A model generated the notes under the pieces. It saw only the letters and a list, made by a program, of their open reading frames with translations, was not told the DNA's origin and did not search any database. From contig JAFLBE010000008.1 of NCBI GenBank assembly GCA_017303995.1, positions 1 through 64,000 on the forward strand: 64,000 nucleotides of DNA. Reading direction: 5' to 3'. This document shows positions 9,563-18,102 of the stretch, piece after piece (within the stretch, counting starts at the first letter, position 1; every line of letters begins with the position of its first letter). The translations under genes and the position numbers were made by a program. Source of the DNA: Bacteroidota bacterium. GTDB taxonomy: Bacteria > Bacteroidota > JABWAT01.

Positions 9563-10591
9563 TTAGTAACGTCTTGCCTTTAAGAGTACGGCTTTGTACC
9601 GGTCAATATCTTCGAGAACCCGACCGGTTCCTCTTACGACGGCAGTTAGCGGATCATCAGCAACGTGAACAGGAAGACCCGTTTCTTCACGGATTCGCTG
9701 GTCTAGTCCACGAATCAGTGCACCACCGCCCGTTAGCATGATGCCACGGTCGAGAATATCGGCAGCCAATTCAGGAGGGGTTTTTTCAAGAGCTTGTCTG
9801 ACGGCAGCAACAATAGCTTCGATAGGTTCGTTGAGTGAATCCCGGATTTCAAGGGAATTGACTTCAATATTTTTTGGATTGCCGGTTACAAGGTCACGAC
9901 CTTTAACAGTTACAGACTGTTCTTCTTCGAGCGGAGTTGCGCTTCCGATGAGCTGCTTGATGTTTTCAGCGGTTTTTTCACCAACGAGAAGGTTGTGATT
10001 CCGTCTGAAAAACTGGATGATGGCCTGATCCATTTCATCCCCGCCAATTCTGATGGATTCATCGACCACAATACCTGAAAGGGCGATTACGGCGATTTCA
10101 GTAGTTCCGCCCCCGATATCCACAACCATGTTGCCGACCGGTTGTTCAACGTCAAGACCAATACCAATTGCTGCAGCCATGGGCTCCGCAATCAGGTAAA
10201 CTTCTTTGGCACCGGCATGTTCAGCTGAATCACGAACGGCCCGTTTTTCTACTTCGGTAACACCTGAAGGAACACAAACCACCATTCTTCTGATGGACGG
10301 AAACCAGGAGGTATTAACCTTCCTGATAAATCCCTTGATCAGTTCTTCAGTCATTTCAAAATCGGCAATCACACCATCTTTTAACGGACGAATGGTAACG
10401 ATGTCTGAGTGGGTTTTTTCATGCATCTGCCGGGCTTCTGAGCCGATGGCTACCACGTTTTTTGAAACCCGGTCAATGGCCACAATCGACGGTTCATTCA
10501 GAACGACACCTTTACCTCTGACGTAAAAAAGTGTGTTTGCAGTTCCAAGGTCAATCCCGATTTCGGTGGCTAAAAAGTCTAAAAATCCCAT
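9563..10591 (-). CDS. mreB: Rod shape-determining actin homologue MreB
   Basis: MreB forms membrane-associated filaments that orient the Rod complex. At 342 residues it has standard length. The ATP-binding actin-fold motifs are intact: phosphate-1 IDLGTANT (13-20), phosphate-2 DIGGGTTE (158-165) and the adenosine motif LTGGGALIRGLD near residue 295. An N-terminal MGFLDFLATE amphipathic stretch precedes the fold. The Shine-Dalgarno AAGGA overlaps the purH stop codon (TAAGGA), 9 bp before the ATG, so translation is likely coupled to purH. Confidence 0.98.
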   Translation of the reverse strand: MGFLDFLATEIGIDLGTANTLFYVRGKGVVLNEPSIVAIDRVSKNVVAIGSEARQMHEKTHSDIVTIRPLKDGVIADFEMTEELIKGFIRKVNTSWFPSIRRMVVCVPSGVTEVEKRAVRDSAEHAGAKEVYLIAEPMAAAIGIGLDVEQPVGNMVVDIGGGTTEIAVIALSGIVVDESIRIGGDEMDQAIIQFFRRNHNLLVGEKTAENIKQLIGSATPLEEEQSVTVKGRDLVTGNPKNIEVNSLEIRDSLNEPIEAIVAAVRQALEKTPPELAADILDRGIMLTGGGALIRGLDQRIREETGLPVHVADDPLTAVVRGTGRVLEDIDRYKAVLLKARRY

Positions 10592-10600
10592 TTTAAATCC

Positions 10601-12142
10601 TTAATGTCTGAAATGTCTGATTCCAGTGAATACCATAGTTAATCCGTTTGCATCGGCGGCGTCAATCACTTCCTGATCACGCACGCTTCCGCCCGGTTGG
10701 ATGACTGCTTTTGCACCAGCTTTGGCAGCTTCAATTACGCCGTCAGAAAACGGAAAAAAGGCGTCTGAAGCCACAACAGATCCGGCTAATGAAAGTCCGG
10801 CTTCCTGTGCTTTCCAAACGGCGACTTTAGAGGAGTCAACCCGGCTCATTTGCCCGGCACCAACTCCCAGTGTTCTCTGATTTCCGCCAAACACGATGGC
10901 GTTTGATTTAACATGTTTAACCACCCGCCAGGCAAAAAGCAGGTCGTTGAGTTCCTGCGGTGTTGGCTGACGTTTGGTCACAATTTTTAAATGCTCAAGG
11001 GTTGTCTGATGGTTGTCAGGCGTTTGTACCAGATAACCGCCGGCGATAGATTTGATCTGAAAAGGATAGGTTCCTGAAACTTTTCTGATTTGTTTCAGCA
11101 AACGGCGATCCCGTTTTTTCTGAAGAAACTCCAGAACACCCGGTTCAAAATCGGGGGCAATAATAATTTCTGTGAAAATATCGTTTATTTTTTCGGCAGT
11201 TGCCATATCGAGGGACTTGTTTACTGCAATAATTCCGCCGAATGGCGCAAGTTTGTCGGTTTCAAAAGCTAAATCCCAGGCTTCAGACAACGTTGCTGCA
11301 CTTGCAACTCCGCACGGATTGGTATGCTTGATAATGGCCAGTGTAGGTTCAGTAAACTCTTCAATCAGCTCAACCGAAGCCTGAACATCAACCAGATTGT
11401 TGTATGAAAGTTCTTTACCATGAAGTTTGGTAAACGAGTCTGCAAATTTTCCATAAACAGCAGCTGCCTGATGCGCATTTTCACCATATCTGAGGCTTTC
11501 AGAAAGAGGAAGTGAAATTTGCAGAAACGGAGCAAATCCTTCCTGTGGCTGGTGATGCGTTCTGAAATAGTTGGCAATTGCGGTGTCATAATGGGCGGTG
11601 TGCGAAAATACCTTTACCATGAGGTTGTACCGGTAGGTTTCGGGTAAATCATTTCCGTTCTCATCCATCAGAGAAAGAATTTCTGCATAATCTGCCGCAT
11701 CAACAACCGGTGAGGTAAACAGATAATTCTTGGCAGCAGCCCGAAGCATCGAAGGTCCGCCAATGTCAATATTTTCAATGGCATCTTCCAGGTGAACGCC
11801 GGGTTTTGAAACCGTTGCTTCAAACGGATATAAATTCACGACAACCAGATCAATAACCTTGATTCCGTGTTCTGCAATAATTTCAAGATCTTCCTGACGG
11901 TTTTTTCTTGCAAGAATTCCGCCGTGGATTTTCGGGTGAAGGGTTTTTACCCGGCCATCGAGCATTTCAGGAAAACCGGTGTAATCCTCAACTGCTGTAA
12001 CGGGAATACCGTTTTCCTTCAGCAGTTTATAAGTTCCGCCGGTTGATAAAAGATCAACACCACGCTGGGTCAGTCCGGCAGCAAATTCTAGTATTCCCCG
12101 TTTGTCTGAGACAGAAATCAGGGCACGTTCAATTTTCTTCAT
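10601..12142 (-). CDS. purH: Bifunctional purine biosynthesis protein PurH
   Basis: PurH catalyses the last two steps to IMP: AICAR formyltransferase and IMP cyclohydrolase. The 513-residue length is standard. An N-terminal MGS-like cyclohydrolase domain (about 1-145, with [16 protein letters not shown] and [14 protein letters not shown]) is followed by the AICARFT domain with KHTNPCGVA. It overlaps the end of purN by 14 bp and runs directly into mreB. This links purine synthesis with the cell-shape operon. Confidence 0.97.
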   Translation of the reverse strand: MKKIERALISVSDKRGILEFAAGLTQRGVDLLSTGGTYKLLKENGIPVTAVEDYTGFPEMLDGRVKTLHPKIHGGILARKNRQEDLEIIAEHGIKVIDLVVVNLYPFEATVSKPGVHLEDAIENIDIGGPSMLRAAAKNYLFTSPVVDAADYAEILSLMDENGNDLPETYRYNLMVKVFSHTAHYDTAIANYFRTHHQPQEGFAPFLQISLPLSESLRYGENAHQAAAVYGKFADSFTKLHGKELSYNNLVDVQASVELIEEFTEPTLAIIKHTNPCGVASAATLSEAWDLAFETDKLAPFGGIIAVNKSLDMATAEKINDIFTEIIIAPDFEPGVLEFLQKKRDRRLLKQIRKVSGTYPFQIKSIAGGYLVQTPDNHQTTLEHLKIVTKRQPTPQELNDLLFAWRVVKHVKSNAIVFGGNQRTLGVGAGQMSRVDSSKVAVWKAQEAGLSLAGSVVASDAFFPFSDGVIEAAKAGAKAVIQPGGSVRDQEVIDAADANGLTMVFTGIRHFRH

Positions 12143-12785
12143 TATTTTCCAGCAATTTAAAGTTGTTTCCTGCTATTTCCCACGGCTGTGACGTGAGAAG
12201 TTCGACTGCGATCGGGTAAAGTTCATGTTCCATCGTTAATACACGTTTTTGCAGATCTTCGGGTGAATCATCCTGAAGGACGGGAACGGCTTCCTGCAGA
12301 ACGATTGGACCTTCGTCATAATTTTCATTGACCAAATGAATGGTAACACCGGTGAGTTTACATCCTTTTTGAAGAACAGCTTCATGGATGTGATGTCCCC
12401 ACATTCCTTTTCCGCCAAAAGAGGGAAGCAATGCCGGATGAATATTCACAATCCGGTTCCGGAAGGTAGAAATTAATGAACCGGGTAACTTTTTCAGATA
12501 GCCTGCAAGGCAGATCAGGTGAATGTTGTTGTCTTCAAGCAGGCTGATCAGTTGATTTTCATAGGCTTCAACTGAAGTAAACAAGTCGGGTTTCAGAATG
12601 ATGAAGGGAATCCCAAGCTTTTCTGCCCGTTCCTGTGCACCAATTCCGGCTTTGTTTGAAATGACAAGTTTACCAATTGCCTTCGGGTATTTTTCCCTGA
12701 AATGTTCTTCCAGATTTTGGAAATTACTTCCGCTGCCAGAAACGAAATAAGCGATATTTACTGTCTCAAGTGACCAGATGTTCAT
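12129..12785 (-). CDS. purN: Phosphoribosylglycinamide formyltransferase (GAR transformylase)
   Basis: PurN transfers a formyl group from 10-formyl-THF to GAR in purine synthesis. The 218-residue protein shows SGSGSNFQNL at the N-terminus and the catalytic block NIHPALLPSFGGKGM, with Asn and His. The downstream VTIHLV and the Asp of YDEGPIV complete the catalytic region. The ATG overlaps the stop of the S66 peptidase gene by 4 bp, and the 3' end overlaps purH. A 10-residue extension precedes the usual N-terminus. Confidence 0.95.
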   Translation of the reverse strand: MNIWSLETVNIAYFVSGSGSNFQNLEEHFREKYPKAIGKLVISNKAGIGAQERAEKLGIPFIILKPDLFTSVEAYENQLISLLEDNNIHLICLAGYLKKLPGSLISTFRNRIVNIHPALLPSFGGKGMWGHHIHEAVLQKGCKLTGVTIHLVNENYDEGPIVLQEAVPVLQDDSPEDLQKRVLTMEHELYPIAVELLTSQPWEIAGNNFKLLENNEEN

Positions 12786-13720
12786 TTGTTGTAATCCGTA
12801 AATCGAATTGAAAAAGCATTTTTTCTGATGGATAGCTGCGCCTGTCCGCCAACGGGAACTGTAATTTTATCGGCAATATGTCCGAATGGAAAACCAGTTA
12901 AAACCGGAATATCAAGCAGATGGCGAAGATGCTGAACCACATGATCCATCGTGTAAGGAAAAGCGGAGGTTTTTGTAGGTTCACATTGTGAAAACTGACC
13001 AAAAAGAAGCGCCTTTTGCCGGTTCAGAATTCCGGCATGATAAAGTTGATAAAGCATCCGTTCAACCCGGTACGGTTCTTCCTGAATATCTTCAATAAAA
13101 AGGATTCCGTCTCTGATTTCCGGCATAAAGGGAGTTCCGGTTGCTGAAGCCAGAATAGAAAGACAACCACCCCAGATCGTGCCATCCAGAATCTGATTCC
13201 GGTACGGATGCGGAGAATGGATATCTTCAACTGTGTGACTTTTTTTGGTCATTGTGGACCAGAAATGGTCACGTGTGAAGGAACTGATATCCGGTTTCCC
13301 AAAATCGGTTGCTGCCATCGGACCCTGAAAAGAAACGTAATTTTCTTTTGCCAGAAGCGCAAGGTTTAAAAAAGTAAAATCACTGAATCCAACCCAATTT
13401 TGTCCTGAACAGGCAATTTTCGACGTGTCAATGTCAGCCAAAATCCGGGAAAGCCCATAACCACCACGGGCAGCCATAACCAGTTTGATTTCAGAATTCC
13501 GGGTTGTTGATTGAATGTCTGCGAGTCGTTCTGGGTCAGTGCCCGAAAAGTACAGATAGTGGCTGGAAAGATTGGAAGATAAAAAAGTGTTGTGTTTTAG
13601 GCTGGTAAAATGGGTTTTAAACAGTTCGGTTTGAATTTGGTCTCTGATGAAACCTGACGGTGCAATCACACCAATCTGAACTGGCGATTTCAATCTCTCA
13701 GGAAGGACAAACTCAGACAA
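12782..13720 (-). CDS. S66-family LD-carboxypeptidase (LdcA-like)
   Basis: LdcA-type enzymes remove the terminal D-alanine from murein tetrapeptides in the cytoplasm during peptidoglycan recycling. The 312-residue protein has ARGGYGLSRIL, the nucleophile Ser in VGFSDFT, a Glu in LFIEDIQEEPYRVERML, and the His in FPFGHI, so the Ser-Glu-His triad is present. The start is TTG, preceded by GGAG at 6 bp. It is the first gene of the purN-purH-mre operon, which fits a wall-related role. A broader S66 role, such as microcin self-immunity, is possible. Confidence 0.9.
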   Translation of the reverse strand: MSEFVLPERLKSPVQIGVIAPSGFIRDQIQTELFKTHFTSLKHNTFLSSNLSSHYLYFSGTDPERLADIQSTTRNSEIKLVMAARGGYGLSRILADIDTSKIACSGQNWVGFSDFTFLNLALLAKENYVSFQGPMAATDFGKPDISSFTRDHFWSTMTKKSHTVEDIHSPHPYRNQILDGTIWGGCLSILASATGTPFMPEIRDGILFIEDIQEEPYRVERMLYQLYHAGILNRQKALLFGQFSQCEPTKTSAFPYTMDHVVQHLRHLLDIPVLTGFPFGHIADKITVPVGGQAQLSIRKNAFSIRFTDYNK

Positions 13721-13816
13721 CCAGAACTCCGGTGGATTTGCATTAAAGTCTGCAAAAATAGGTTTGGTTAACGTCTAAATCAATTTCATGCAGGGGTTTA
13801 ATTTAATTCATTAATG

Positions 13817-13843
13817 GTAGGGGCGACCGGCTGGTCGCCCGGA
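13817..13843 (+). repeat. GGGCGACC palindromic element, copy 1
   Basis: Stem GGGCGACC (13821-13828) and GGTCGCCC (13833-13840) with loop GGCT, flanked by GTAG and GGA. It is identical to copy 2, 69 bp downstream in the same orientation. Both lie between the divergent S66 and hypothetical genes. Confidence 0.9.
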
Positions 13844-13885
13844 TATTTTGGAAGTGAAATCCTTTTTGAGATATTGTTGAAATTT

Positions 13886-13912
13886 GTAGGGGCGACCGGC
13901 TGGTCGCCCGGA
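13886..13912 (+). repeat. GGGCGACC palindromic element, copy 2
   Basis: The 27-bp sequence matches copy 1: stem 13890-13897 and 13902-13909 with loop GGCT. It ends 74 bp before the start of the next plus-strand gene, so it would lie in or near that gene's promoter or leader. Confidence 0.9.
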
Positions 13913-13986
13913 ATTTGCTTTTTCCCGTTTCCAAATAGACATTTTAATTCTTACCCAGCATTTTTGCAGGCAAATAAGGAATTGAA

Positions 13987-14829
13987 ATGTTTCCATTTTT
14001 CCGAAAAAAAGAACACCCACCCCTGTGGGAATTAAAAACAGATGGCGTGATCTGGCGGTTTCTGTTTTCATCCCAAACCCATATCGTTATTGAAGAGCGG
14101 TTGAAGGCAGAACGGTTAACCCGTTTTCTTTGCGCTGATATCAGAACCGGACTTCCGTTGTGGCGAGAGTTTACGCTTGATGAAAAATGGTATACCGGAC
14201 TCGAAGCCGTTCGGAATGGAAAAGTCTATCTTCATGGATATGTCAATCCAAACTTGCCGGAACATTTAGGAATTTATACAATTTCACTCGAATCTGGAGA
14301 TTTGCTCTGGTACGAACCTTCTTTAACCTATTACCATTCAGGTCCAGATTTTCTCATTGGTTATAGCCAGGAAAGCCAGGAACGGTCGTATTTTTTCCTC
14401 GATCCTGAAACGGGAAAAAAGAAATCAGATCAGCCCATGTCTGAAGGTGAAGCTGAGAAATTGCGTGGCGCGTTTTCTGAAAACGAAGGTTTTCTTGATG
14501 TGAAATGGACAGAAAAACTCGTGGATGGGAATCCGTTATGGCCTGAAATGGTCACCCTGATTTCAAAATTTGAATCAGGGTTTGATCCAACTGCCGGACT
14601 GGATGTTTTAGATCTGGGTGAACATGTTGTTTTCGGTTTTCACCACAAAACAGCACCTAAAAATCTGTGTTACTCTCTTGCGGTGATTGATAGTCGGTCT
14701 GCTTCTCTAAAATTTCGCCGCCTTCTTGCTGATGATCTGGCCGGACAGGCAGGTGATTTGTTTTTATGGAAGGGGGGATTGCTGATGGCAGTCGCAGACA
14801 GAAAAACGTTGGTTTGTTATCAGGTTTAA
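13987..14829 (+). CDS. Conserved hypothetical protein (DUF4905-like)
   Basis: This 280-residue soluble protein has no signal peptide. The sequence has repeated short beta-strand patterns with aromatic residues (for example WRFLFSSQTH, GLPLWREFTLDEKW, GDLLWYEPSLTYY), like an outer-membrane-independent beta-propeller or lipocalin-like fold. It resembles what I recall of DUF4905, a family of unknown function in the FCB group, but I cannot confirm that here. The start ATG is preceded by AAGGA at 7 bp. It stands alone, divergent from the S66 operon and ending at a terminator hairpin shared with the next gene. Confidence 0.75.
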   Translation: MFPFFRKKEHPPLWELKTDGVIWRFLFSSQTHIVIEERLKAERLTRFLCADIRTGLPLWREFTLDEKWYTGLEAVRNGKVYLHGYVNPNLPEHLGIYTISLESGDLLWYEPSLTYYHSGPDFLIGYSQESQERSYFFLDPETGKKKSDQPMSEGEAEKLRGAFSENEGFLDVKWTEKLVDGNPLWPEMVTLISKFESGFDPTAGLDVLDLGEHVVFGFHHKTAPKNLCYSLAVIDSRSASLKFRRLLADDLAGQAGDLFLWKGGLLMAVADRKTLVCYQV

Positions 14830-14845
14830 AGCCAATTTTTCCTGC

Positions 14846-14876
14846 AAAAAAAAGCCCGTCACAAAGGACGGGCTTT
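14846..14876 (-). terminator. Rho-independent terminator
   Basis: A 10-bp stem (14851-14860 with 14867-14876; AAAGCCCGTC and GACGGGCTTT) has an ACAAAG loop. On the minus strand it is followed by a run of eight T. It therefore terminates the lipoprotein gene ending at 14909, and may act weakly on the plus-strand gene ending at 14829. Confidence 0.9.
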
Positions 14877-14908
14877 CACACACTCACACACACAACTGAC
14901 GTAATTTT

Positions 14909-15616
14909 TTATTGACCCTGAAGTTTGAGGGTGTCTGCATTGGCATTGGCAAGCGAATCTTTATAAGCTTGAATTCCTTTTTCTGCAGCACGATCAATTT
15001 GCTCACGGCGAATTGAATATTTGTACTTGTTAGGAGAAATAGGAGCTGATCCCTGAGTAATGAAAGTTCCGAAGGTTCCTTCGTTAAAATACATCCACAC
15101 ATCGAAACCGGGAACGAGTTCATCAATCAGCATGGTTTTGTCAACCAAATCATGAGCAGTCTTTGAATCGAGCGCTTTTTCCTTCATCAGATAATCCAAT
15201 GCAAGCTGCATGTGGGTTTGATTTGCTTTTACACGACGTGGTGCAGGCAATTTGGCTCTGAGTTCGGTTAACTGATCGTTTAAGGACTGAATTTCTGAGT
15301 TTTTATCAACAATTTTTTGAAGCATACCACGATAGGAAACGTTTTCTTCCTTATCGAGCATTTCTTTCAGGACTTTTTGCTGGCCTTCGTCAAATCCGAG
15401 AGAATCAACTCCGGTGAAATTAATTTGCTGACCGGGTTCAACAGTTTGATTATATTGTTTAACAAGACTTGAAATGTCTTTATTGATGGTTTGGATTTCG
15501 ACATTTTTCGAATCCAGTTTTTGAACAAGATCCTGGAATTCCTGAACGTTTTTAGGTTCAGATGAACATCCGGCAACAAATAGAGCAAGAACGGTAAACG
15601 CGGTTAATAATTTCAT
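14909..15616 (-). CDS. Hypothetical coiled-coil lipoprotein
   Basis: The 235-residue product begins with a lipoprotein signal peptide ending in the lipobox LFVAGC (Cys17), so it is probably membrane-anchored in the periplasm or outer membrane. Residues about 25-130 are rich in E, Q, K, N and L with heptad-like spacing (for example IQTINKDISSLVKQYNQ), suggesting coiled coil. The C-terminal half is globular and includes a VWMYFNEGTFGTF segment. I do not recognise the family. It is monocistronic: a strong terminator follows it and a 265-bp non-coding region precedes it. Confidence 0.8.
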   Translation of the reverse strand: MKLLTAFTVLALFVAGCSSEPKNVQEFQDLVQKLDSKNVEIQTINKDISSLVKQYNQTVEPGQQINFTGVDSLGFDEGQQKVLKEMLDKEENVSYRGMLQKIVDKNSEIQSLNDQLTELRAKLPAPRRVKANQTHMQLALDYLMKEKALDSKTAHDLVDKTMLIDELVPGFDVWMYFNEGTFGTFITQGSAPISPNKYKYSIRREQIDRAAEKGIQAYKDSLANANADTLKLQGQ

Positions 15617-15881
15617 TTTTTTTCCTTTATTATCAATTTCAATAAATTACAGAAACAAATCTCATGCCAAAGCGGTGATATTGTGATGTTTTATATATGA
15701 ATTATAGTTCTGAGTATAAAAAATGCGGACTTATAATCGGGAAACGAAACATTTAAGCGGGTTATTGAGCTTAAAATAAATAGATTTTATTTTCATTTAT
15801 CAGAAAAGATCAGGCAAGGTGGATTTCGAAAAATAAAGAACGAAATAGATTTGACGATAAACTGTTGTCAATAGTAGACAA
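15617..15881. other. Intergenic region with no recognisable element
   Basis: AT-rich sequence between the lipoprotein gene start and the M28 peptidase stop. It should hold the lipoprotein promoter and the end of the peptidase operon. I find no tRNA, repeat copy or clear hairpin terminator. Confidence 0.5.
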
Positions 15882-17489
15882 TCATGGGTCGGTTTGATCT
15901 TGATTATATCGAAAAACAAGTTGGGTTTTGCTCAAACCTGAAATAAGTTGATAGCAAAGCCGGGTAACCCGTTCCAATTTCTTTTTGTTGAGTTTATCAG
16001 AAGTGTCTGACTGGAGATGATAATCATCACTCTCAGATTGCCTTTGCCAGTTTTCACCCATCCCATCGGTTAAAAAAAGAACGGGAATATCTTTTCTTGC
16101 AAACGGATAGTGATCACTACGGTAAAAAACATCACCAGTTAACCCGGGAATATTTAACTTCTGACTGAAGATTAACCCCGATCTCTTATCAAAGGACTCA
16201 ACAAATTCTTTAAATTGACTGCTGAGGCGGTTATGCCCGACAATTTCAATTGAATCCTGACTTTCTCTTCCAACCATATCAAGATTAATCATTGTTTTTA
16301 CTTTGATTCCAGATGCTGAGAAATCTTCTGAAAGAGCAGCTGAACCTAGTAATCCTTTTTCTTCACCGTTAAAAATTGCAAAAACAAGGGTTTTTTCCGG
16401 TTTGAGACCTGCTTTTTCGGCAAGTTGAAGTACTCTTGCAAGCTCAATAACCACCGAAACGCCAGATGCATTGTCATCAGCGCCAGGATAGTAAGAACCG
16501 TCTTTTTTCTTTCCCAGATGATCGAGATGGGCTCCGATCAGTATGATTTCATCAGAACGTTTACCTGGAATCGATCCAACGAGATTTGAAATTTCCATGT
16601 TTTTGGATTTTAACCTGAGTTCCGATTTCGCCTGTATAAACGTACCCGATTTGGGAAGAGGTAACCCCTTCCCTATCAAATTTGAAAATTTCTCAGCATC
16701 AATTTTAAACTCTTTGAGCAGCAAACCTGCCGCCTGGTCGGTTAACACAAAAACCGGAAGCGATTTTAATCCGGGAAAAGAAATGGTTTCAGAAATCAGC
16801 TCAAAATGGTCTGATGTCAGGAAATGTGACCGTTCTTCAAATTCTGCTGAAAGGGAAGAATCGGGAAGCATTAGAATTCCTGCTACACCCAAAGCCTGAT
16901 AAGCTGCAAGCTTGGTAATTAATCCACCAGGGTCGTTAAATTTTGTTTTTTTGCTTCCAGCTGGAAACCCCGGCGCCAGTAAAACCCATTTATTCTTTAC
17001 TGGATTTTCTGAAAGTTCACTTGCCAGGATTCCTTCAGGTTTGTACCCATAGCCATCAAAAATCAGATCACCCGAGTAAGAATAACTCACTTTGTGATCC
17101 AGATAAAAAGGTGTATAATCGACCCCAAAGGTCAATTGCTGGCTACCCGCCAGAAAGAAAGCTGAATCAGCATCAGAATAATTTACCTTGACGTCAAACG
17201 GGTGAAATAAGCTTTTTTGCGACCCGAATGGAACCAGTCCGTTTTTTTGCAATTTTTCTTGAACAAAAATCAGGGCAGAATCCAAACCGGGTGACCCGGC
17301 TTCACGACCTGAAAATTTTTCAGAAGCCAAATAACTGGCAACCTGAAAAGCAGAATCGCCCGAAATGGAAGTAAATCCGGGATCAAGATGGGTTCCAAAA
17401 ATGATTGGAGTTGGTGAACAGGAAGGGAACAAACTGGCTGCAAGAGCCGAAAACCCCAAAAAGAGTTTATTTGTTTTGGAAGTCATCAA
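15882..17489 (-). CDS. Secreted M28-family zinc aminopeptidase (lipoprotein)
   Basis: M28 enzymes are two-zinc exopeptidases. The 535-residue protein starts with a hydrophobic signal and a lipobox-like FPSC (about Cys23). A PA-like insert (about 150-280) precedes the catalytic domain. Metal ligands are visible: His and Asp in GAHLDHLG, Asp in GADDNASGVS, the Glu pair in NGEEKGLLGS, Asp in MINLDMVG, and His in RSDHYPF. It overlaps the end of the ABC ATPase gene by 23 bp, at the end of a four-gene operon. It probably degrades peptides outside the cytoplasm. Confidence 0.92.
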   Translation of the reverse strand: MMTSKTNKLFLGFSALAASLFPSCSPTPIIFGTHLDPGFTSISGDSAFQVASYLASEKFSGREAGSPGLDSALIFVQEKLQKNGLVPFGSQKSLFHPFDVKVNYSDADSAFFLAGSQQLTFGVDYTPFYLDHKVSYSYSGDLIFDGYGYKPEGILASELSENPVKNKWVLLAPGFPAGSKKTKFNDPGGLITKLAAYQALGVAGILMLPDSSLSAEFEERSHFLTSDHFELISETISFPGLKSLPVFVLTDQAAGLLLKEFKIDAEKFSNLIGKGLPLPKSGTFIQAKSELRLKSKNMEISNLVGSIPGKRSDEIILIGAHLDHLGKKKDGSYYPGADDNASGVSVVIELARVLQLAEKAGLKPEKTLVFAIFNGEEKGLLGSAALSEDFSASGIKVKTMINLDMVGRESQDSIEIVGHNRLSSQFKEFVESFDKRSGLIFSQKLNIPGLTGDVFYRSDHYPFARKDIPVLFLTDGMGENWQRQSESDDYHLQSDTSDKLNKKKLERVTRLCYQLISGLSKTQLVFRYNQDQTDP

Positions 17490-18102
17490 TATTGAGTTGA
17501 AGGGGTGAAAGGTCGAAATCTTCTTCTTCGTTTGTGGCTATCAGAATGATGGAGTCATTTTGGATTTGAGGCAGAATGCTCCTGACCCAGTTTTTCCCCT
17601 GACGGTCGAGGTTAGAAAAGGGTTCATCGAACAAAACCAATTCTGGGTGGTGAAGACAGGAAACAAGAAACTTTATTCGTTGCTTCATGCCGGATGAATA
17701 TGACTTATAGGATTTATTCCAGTCTTTTTTGGTAAATCCAACACCTTCCATCCAACCCGATAATTCATCACTTTCTTTTATTCCGCGGGTTTCAAGCGCA
17801 AGTGAAACGTTTTCTTTGCCTGAAAGCTCTCCATAAAGGTTCATTCCCGGTGAAAGATAACCCATCCAGAAATGACGGTTAATTTTCGAATGAAGATTTG
17901 CAGGATCAAAGGTAATTTCTCCCTCAACCGGTTGCAAAAGCTGACCGGCAAGCCTGAGTAAGGTTGACTTTCCGCTGCCATTTTTCCCACGAATAATCAA
18001 ACTGGATCCGGAGTGGACTTCAAAATCAACAGAACGGAAAAGCCATTGACTTCCAAAACGATGTCCAAGGTTTTCGACTTTTAGATGAACAGGTGTTTTC
18101 AT
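17467..18102 (-). CDS. ABC transporter ATP-binding protein without adjacent permease
   Basis: The 211-residue ATPase has Walker A GKNGSGKST (about 38-46), signature YSSGMKQRI, and Walker B LVLFDEPFSNLD. Short length and the compact C-terminus resemble CcmA, the haem exporter ATPase, but no ccmB or ccmC gene is nearby. It overlaps the upstream metalloprotease gene by 4 bp and the downstream peptidase gene by 23 bp. The membrane partner must be encoded elsewhere, and the substrate is unknown. Confidence 0.88.
   Translation of the reverse strand: MKTPVHLKVENLGHRFGSQWLFRSVDFEVHSGSSLIIRGKNGSGKSTLLRLAGQLLQPVEGEITFDPANLHSKINRHFWMGYLSPGMNLYGELSGKENVSLALETRGIKESDELSGWMEGVGFTKKDWNKSYKSYSSGMKQRIKFLVSCLHHPELVLFDEPFSNLDRQGKNWVRSILPQIQNDSIILIATNEEEDFDLSPLQLNIDDFQNK

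Noticed and set aside
13811-14071. Small minus-strand frame with GRPAGRPY repeats
   Set aside because: The repeated peptide comes from the GGGCGACC palindromes and overlaps the start of a better-supported plus-strand gene.
17467-18102. CcmA haem exporter ATPase
   Set aside because: Length fits, but no ccmB/ccmC or cytochrome maturation gene is nearby, so I kept the neutral ABC ATPase call.
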